From positions 1 to 19,023 of the forward strand of contig JAFCZV010000051.1 in NCBI GenBank assembly GCA_019314155.1: a stretch of DNA of 19,023 nt. The letters are read 5' to 3'. Position 1 is the stretch's first letter, and every line of letters starts with the position of its first letter. Origin of the DNA: Deltaproteobacteria bacterium (lineage in GTDB: Bacteria; Desulfobacterota; Desulfobacteria; Desulfobacterales; UBA11574). Positions 15,440 to 19,023 of the stretch are shown piece by piece. A model generated the notes under the pieces. The model was given only the letters and a program-made list of their open reading frames with translations, had not been told where the DNA came from and did not search any database. The position numbers and the translations under genes are program-made.

Positions 15440-15453
15440 AAGTGCCTAAAATG
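15440..15453 (+). repeat. Intergenic repeat AAGTGCCTAAAATG, copy 1
   Basis: The 14-nt sequence occurs identically at 18832-18845. Both copies lie in gene-free DNA just after an operon segment and are followed or preceded by further CTAAAA/TTTGAA(A/G) units (here up to about 15480). This looks like a small dispersed, internally repetitive element. Confidence 0.5.
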
Positions 15454-15603
15454 CTAAAATGCTTAAAGTTTGAAATGCCTATTTATCCTGTATTAAACGG
15501 GGAAGTTGTGGTATTCTGCTAGTTTTTAAATTGACTGCGCTGGAAGCCCAGTCCTCATAACGCAAGAATTTTAATATTACTATTGTAAAAAGCGATTAGT
15601 TTG

Positions 15604-16476
15604 ATGTCAAATCTTTGTAATAAAACGGGTGATCTTTATGTGGTGACGACCCCCATCGGAAACATGGAGGATATCACCATCAGGGCCCTAAAAACCCTTG
15701 GTCAGGTCGATCTTGTGGCTGCGGAAGATACCCGGCACACCGGCAGGCTGCTGGCACATCATGATATCAAAAACAATCTGATCTCTTATCATGAGCATAA
15801 CGAAGAAGCACGTACGCCGATGTTGCTTCATCGTCTCAAGGCAGGATCATCGGTTGCACTGGTAACCAATGCCGGCACCCCCGCTGTATCGGATCCTGGC
15901 TACCGGCTGGTCAAAGCAGCCATAGCGAACCACATTCGGGTTATTCCCATTCCCGGGGTTTCTGCCCTAATTACCGCCATCAGCGCTGCAGGACTGCCAA
16001 CAGACTCTTTTATTTTTATCGGGTTTCCTGCCAAAAAAAAGACAAAACGACTCAAACAGCTTCAAGACCTTGCCGATGAAAAAAAAACCCTTATATTTTA
16101 TGAAAATCCCGGACGCATTTTGGCTTTTATGGAAGAGCTCGCCGATGTAATGGGTGACAGATATGGCGTACTTTGCAGAGAGATGACCAAACTTCACGAA
16201 GAATTTTTAAGAGGCCGTTTATCAGAACTCATAGATTCGTTATTCCATCGTCCGTCTGTAAAAGGTGAATGCACGCTTATTGTGAAAGGCTGTGAAGAAA
16301 AGAAAGAAGTTTCAAAAGACGTCATTCGAGCCGGATTGATTGAAGCACTGGATAAGAAAGGGGGCAAAATATCAGAGGTTTCCAGAATCGTCGCCCAAAA
16401 ATACGGTCTTTCTAAAAACAAGGTGTATGAAGAAGCTCTGAAGCTCAAAACTGAACGCGCAAAGGTAAAAGATTAG
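15604..16476 (+). CDS. rsmI: 16S rRNA (cytidine-1402-2'-O)-methyltransferase RsmI
   Basis: RsmI adds the 2'-O-methyl group to C1402 in the ribosomal decoding centre. The 290-aa protein belongs to the tetrapyrrole methylase fold, with the start LYVVTTPIGNMEDITIRAL (11-29), AEDTRHTGRLL (40-50), the SAM-binding VTNAGTPAVSDPGYRLV (87-103) and FIGFPAKKKTKR. A Lys-rich C-terminal helical domain follows. A TTG at 15601 is directly upstream of the ATG at 15604. I chose the ATG, and neither has a clear Shine-Dalgarno. A gap of 168 nt with a short repeat separates it from yraN, so it may have its own promoter. Confidence 0.95.
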   Translation: MSNLCNKTGDLYVVTTPIGNMEDITIRALKTLGQVDLVAAEDTRHTGRLLAHHDIKNNLISYHEHNEEARTPMLLHRLKAGSSVALVTNAGTPAVSDPGYRLVKAAIANHIRVIPIPGVSALITAISAAGLPTDSFIFIGFPAKKKTKRLKQLQDLADEKKTLIFYENPGRILAFMEELADVMGDRYGVLCREMTKLHEEFLRGRLSELIDSLFHRPSVKGECTLIVKGCEEKKEVSKDVIRAGLIEALDKKGGKISEVSRIVAQKYGLSKNKVYEEALKLKTERAKVKD

Positions 16477-16532
16477 GCGTTTCAAAAAAAGTTTCAAGCA
16501 CTTAAAAATTATAATCGTGGAGCTCAGTTATC

Positions 16533-17174
16533 TTGGATACAATCCAAAATCCTAAACCGAACATCCAAAGCCGAATTATTTATCCGGTTATTCTCGCTGT
16601 TCCTGATAAACAACAAAAACTTGCCGGCAGAGAAAAGGTTGCTTTTTTAAGCAGGCATGCCAGAGGCGCCCTTGAAATATCCGCCCAAAAAAGCGGCGTC
16701 AAACTAACCAGTCTTATAAAGGGTGAAAATGGTGAACCTGTGCCCTTTGACGGAAATTACTGGTCTCTAACCCACAAAACCGAATATGTGGGCGGGGTGA
16801 TTGCTTCAACAAAGATCGGTATGGATTTAGAAAAAATCCGTCCATGTTCAGCGGCGCTTTTCAGAAAAACGGCCCGGGACAGCGAATGGAGCCTTTCAAC
16901 CGCTGATCCAAATAGACTTTTTTTTCGCTACTGGACGTCAAAAGAATCGGTATTAAAGGCTTCGGGAACAGGTATAAGGGATCTTTCAAAATGTCGAATT
17001 GTCAAGATAATCAACCATAACCGTCTGATCGTAAATTACAGAAACCAAGAATGGATTATAGAACACCATGATTTCGACGGCCACATCGCATCGGTCGTTA
17101 AAAACAATTTTAATGTTAAATGGACAATTCTGCCGGCATCTCTCAATTACAACACCGAGAAGCAAGTTGGCTGA
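16533..17174 (+). CDS. 4'-phosphopantetheinyl transferase (Sfp-type)
   Basis: Enzymes of this family move 4'-phosphopantetheine from CoA to a serine on acyl or peptidyl carrier proteins. The 213-aa size is that of the Sfp-type group. Visible motifs are WSLTH (77-81), the Mg-binding GMDLEK (D98, E100) and the family signature YWTSKESVLKASGTG with K137, E138 and K142. The start is a TTG at 16533, 9 nt after GTGGAG. No carrier protein or synthase is encoded nearby, so the partner is unknown. It could serve the housekeeping fatty-acid carrier or a remote polyketide-type cluster. The downstream gene starts 49 nt later. Confidence 0.88.
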   Translation: MDTIQNPKPNIQSRIIYPVILAVPDKQQKLAGREKVAFLSRHARGALEISAQKSGVKLTSLIKGENGEPVPFDGNYWSLTHKTEYVGGVIASTKIGMDLEKIRPCSAALFRKTARDSEWSLSTADPNRLFFRYWTSKESVLKASGTGIRDLSKCRIVKIINHNRLIVNYRNQEWIIEHHDFDGHIASVVKNNFNVKWTILPASLNYNTEKQVG

Positions 17175-17223
17175 ATGAACAACAGAACCGGCAAAAGTCT
17201 TTACCCTGGGCAAGGAGGTTTTT

Positions 17224-17961
17224 ATGATTGATCCTAATTTAAAGAATGAAGTCGCTGAAAGGTTCAAACCCTTTCAGGATGAAATATTAAGAAGTTATAA
17301 AGATAACATTCACTCAATAACCATCACCGGAAGTGCTCTGACCGATGATTTTGACCCCGGAAAGTCAGACGTCAATTCTGTGCTTGTCCTCGATGAAATG
17401 GATTTAAAGTTTCTTGAAATTCTCGCACCGTTAGGAAAAAAATACGGCAGAAAAAAAATTGCGGCACCGCTGATCATGGTCCCTGAATACATCAAGAATT
17501 CTCTGGATGTATTCCCTCTGGAGTTTCTGAACATAAAACTGCTGCATAAAACCATATTTGGAGAGGATCTCTTTCAGGATCTTAAAATCGATCCATCTGA
17601 CCTCAGACTACAGTGTGAAAGGGAAGTGAAAGTCAGATTGATCGGCCTCAGGCAGGGATATCTCTCTTCTTCCGGAGACCGAAAAATACTCACCGATATG
17701 TTTATCGATTCTTTTTCAGGATACATTCCCCTTTTCAGGAGCATTATTGTTCTCTTGGGAAAAGAACCCCCCTTGAGAAACCACAATGTTTTGACCGCCC
17801 TTGAGGAAGTTTCCGGCATAAACACCAGTGTATTTAGAACGGTGTTAAAGCAAAAGAAACAGAAAACAAAACTGATGATGGAACAGCTCAACACCATCTT
17901 CGAAGACTATTACACGGCTTTGGAAAAACTGGGAGATATTACAGATGACATCAAAGACTAG
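17224..17961 (+). CDS. Nucleotidyltransferase-fold protein, probably degenerate
   Basis: This 245-aa protein starts with a polymerase-beta-like nucleotidyltransferase signature: TITGSALTDDFDPGKSDVNSVLVL. G36-S37 and D49 are present, but the second metal-binding acid of the usual D-x-D is Asn51, so catalytic activity is doubtful. The rest is mainly helical, with an EREVKVRLIGLRQGYL helix and a C-terminal segment rich in Lys and Gln, and is not recognised. A strong AAGGAGG lies 5 nt before the ATG. Its end overlaps the TPM gene by 17 nt, so the two are translationally coupled and probably act together. It may be a regulatory or binding protein rather than an enzyme. Confidence 0.7.
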   Translation: MIDPNLKNEVAERFKPFQDEILRSYKDNIHSITITGSALTDDFDPGKSDVNSVLVLDEMDLKFLEILAPLGKKYGRKKIAAPLIMVPEYIKNSLDVFPLEFLNIKLLHKTIFGEDLFQDLKIDPSDLRLQCEREVKVRLIGLRQGYLSSSGDRKILTDMFIDSFSGYIPLFRSIIVLLGKEPPLRNHNVLTALEEVSGINTSVFRTVLKQKKQKTKLMMEQLNTIFEDYYTALEKLGDITDDIKD

Positions 17962-18736
17962 ACCCGCAGTTTTTATGGCAATTCTGTTCCTGTGCCTTGT
18001 TGTTGGATCTGTTTCTCATGCCGCAAACGTTCCGGAAAAGCCGCCAAGATATGTTGTCGACCTGGCCGGCATTATCGATGATGCCACAGAAAACAGACTG
18101 AACGGATATCTTCAGGAACTTGAACAAAAGACAACGGCGCAAGAGGTGATCCTGACCATACCGAGTCTCGAGGGCGAATCCATCGAAGACCTTTCCCTAA
18201 CAATTGCCCATGACAAATGGAAACTCGGTCAAAAGGGAAAAGACAACGGTGTGCTGTTGCTGATTTCCCTTAAAGACCAAAAGTACAGAATCGAGGTCGG
18301 TTACGGACTCGAAGGCGTGCTTCCGGACAGTCTTGTGGGCAGCCTGGGCCGAGACCTGCTGGCACCCTATTTCAGAAAAGGAGAATATTCAACGGGCATT
18401 TTTACCACAGCACTTGCTATAGCAAATAAGATTGCCGAAGCCTCCGGGGTTCAAATAGAGGGAATGCCCTCAGTAAGATACAGCACACAGCCGGCAGAAA
18501 AGGGTGAACCCGCCGGTATCTTTAATACCATAATAACCATTGCGTTTCTAATTGTTCTGGGAATACTGTTTATAAAAAATCCTAGGTTGTTTCTGATGTT
18601 ACTTTTGTTTTCATCCATGGGCGGCAGAAGAGGTTCATGGGGCGGTGGTGGCGGATTTGGCGGCGGTGGATTTGGTAGTTTCGGCGGCGGTGGCGGTGGC
18701 GGATTCGGTGGCGGCGGCGCGTCCGGAGGTTGGTAG
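17945..18736 (+). CDS. TPM-domain (DUF477) membrane-anchored protein with Gly-rich tail
   Basis: This 263-aa protein has a signal peptide (about 1-26, ending SVSHA before ANVPEK) and a periplasmic TPM domain. The domain starts with VVDLAGIIDDATENRLNGYLQELE and continues through DNGVLLLISLKDQKYRIEVGYGLEGVLPDSL. A membrane segment follows (about 193-224, broken by KNPR), and then a C-terminus almost wholly of Gly, Phe and Ser (about 230-263). This order is typical of the family. Plant members act in photosystem II repair and bacterial ones are often beside LemA, which is not seen here. The ATG at 17945 follows GGGAG at 17931. Its 17-nt overlap with the nucleotidyltransferase-fold gene suggests co-translation. 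Confidence 0.88.
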   Translation: MTSKTRPAVFMAILFLCLVVGSVSHAANVPEKPPRYVVDLAGIIDDATENRLNGYLQELEQKTTAQEVILTIPSLEGESIEDLSLTIAHDKWKLGQKGKDNGVLLLISLKDQKYRIEVGYGLEGVLPDSLVGSLGRDLLAPYFRKGEYSTGIFTTALAIANKIAEASGVQIEGMPSVRYSTQPAEKGEPAGIFNTIITIAFLIVLGILFIKNPRLFLMLLLFSSMGGRRGSWGGGGGFGGGGFGSFGGGGGGGFGGGGASGGW

Positions 18737-18831
18737 TTGAAATAGCTAAGTGCTCAAATTCATAAATACGATGATGTTTTTTTATCTGGACAATAACCCG
18801 TATAAGCTGAAGTCCAAAAGTTTGAAGTTTG

Positions 18832-18845
18832 AAGTGCCTAAAATG
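18832..18845 (+). repeat. Intergenic repeat AAGTGCCTAAAATG, copy 2
   Basis: Identical to 15440-15453. Here it is preceded by two tandem TTTGAAG units (18821-18834) and followed by AGCTAAAGTTGAGG. The surrounding region 18737-19023 holds no gene that I can see. Confidence 0.5.
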
Positions 18846-18862
18846 AGCTAAAGTTGAGGAAT

Positions 18863-18898
18863 GCGCTTTCAGCGCGATCAATTATAATTAAAATTGAT
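18863..18898. repeat. Two adjacent hairpins in the 3' gene-free region
   Basis: GCGCT/AGCGC (18863-18867 with 18871-18875, loop 3 nt) is followed by the AT-rich inverted repeat ATCAATT/AATTGAT (18877-18883 with 18892-18898, loop 8 nt). No T-tract directly follows the first, so it is not a convincing terminator for the TPM gene. The second is weak. Confidence 0.4.
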
Positions 18899-18954
18899 AG
18901 AATACCTTAACTTTAGTTGTTCCGGTTAAAGTCAACATTTTTTTTAAACAAATT

Positions 18955-18969
18955 TGCTCTTTGAAAATT
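18955..18969 (+). promoter_or_regulatory. boxA-like antitermination motif near the window edge
   Basis: TGCTCTTTGAAAATT closely resembles the boxA elements bound by NusB-S10 (E. coli: TGCTCTTTAACA). Such elements precede rRNA genes and, in some bacteria, CRISPR arrays. It is only 54 nt from the end of the window, so the transcript it would serve is not visible. The leader nature is inferred. Confidence 0.4.
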
Positions 18970-19023
18970 CGGTAAAATCTGTACATAAGGTCGATATTCT
19001 GTTAAGTTAAAAAACGGGAACGG

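Noticed and set aside
18640..18733. GGC/GGT-rich stretch as a tandem DNA repeat
   Set aside because: It is the in-frame Gly-rich tail normal for TPM-domain proteins, not a separate repeat element.
18737..19023. CRISPR array within the 3' gene-free region
   Set aside because: No evenly spaced direct repeats are present. Only a leader-like boxA motif is seen.

Overview
The window looks like a chromosomal segment of an anaerobic deltaproteobacterium, most likely of the Desulfobacterales. This is inferred from moderate GC with AT-rich gaps, short palindromic intergenic elements, the particular gene order, and an uncharacterised SPOUT methyltransferase between trmD and rplS. I see no phage genes, insertion sequence, tRNA, rRNA or CRISPR repeat inside the window. 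Most of it is housekeeping, and the points worth a second look are lesions or oddities inside otherwise ordinary genes.

Layout. (1) 174-917 (+) encodes a secreted SIMPL/YggE-type protein. (2) 4368-1002 (-) is a three-gene operon with 8-nt gaps: a MoxR-like AAA ATPase, a VWA (CoxE-like) protein with an altered metal-binding motif, and an MFS transporter. A good sigma70-type promoter precedes it. (3) 4659-8719 (+) is an Aap-type general L-amino-acid ABC transporter (aapJ-Q-M-P). Its binding-protein gene lacks the 5' end with the signal peptide, a strong hairpin follows aapJ, and aapQ is preceded by an in-frame Met-Val-Ser-amber mini-ORF carrying the better ribosome binding site. (4) 9839-8811 (-) is rlmN, in which the radical-SAM cysteine motif has lost its first cysteine. 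(5) 9840-10191 is a gene-free region with short palindromes, TTGAC-type inverted repeats and a promoter for the next operon. (6) 10192-16476 (+) is a translation-linked cluster: ffh, rpsP, khpA, rimM, trmD, a SPOUT methyltransferase, rplS, rnhB, yraN and rsmI. (7) 16533-18736 (+) holds an Sfp-type phosphopantetheinyl transferase, a degenerate nucleotidyltransferase-fold protein and a TPM-domain membrane protein. (8) 18737-19023 is gene-free and holds a repeat shared with 15440, hairpins and a boxA-like motif close to the window edge.

How the genes work together. The ffh-to-rsmI block joins co-translational targeting (Ffh), the 30S and 50S ribosomal proteins S16 and L19, 16S processing and modification (RimM, RsmI), tRNA m1G37 methylation (TrmD) and RNA-binding or nucleic-acid maintenance factors (KhpA, RNase HII, YraN). 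The MoxR/VWA pair is predicted to act as a chaperone-like module on an unidentified target. The Aap transporter would import a broad range of amino acids, but without an exported binding protein it may be inactive or depend on another one. No new multi-gene system is evident. The best candidates for new biology are the variant RlmN, the SPOUT methyltransferase of unknown substrate, and the VWA/MoxR/MFS operon.
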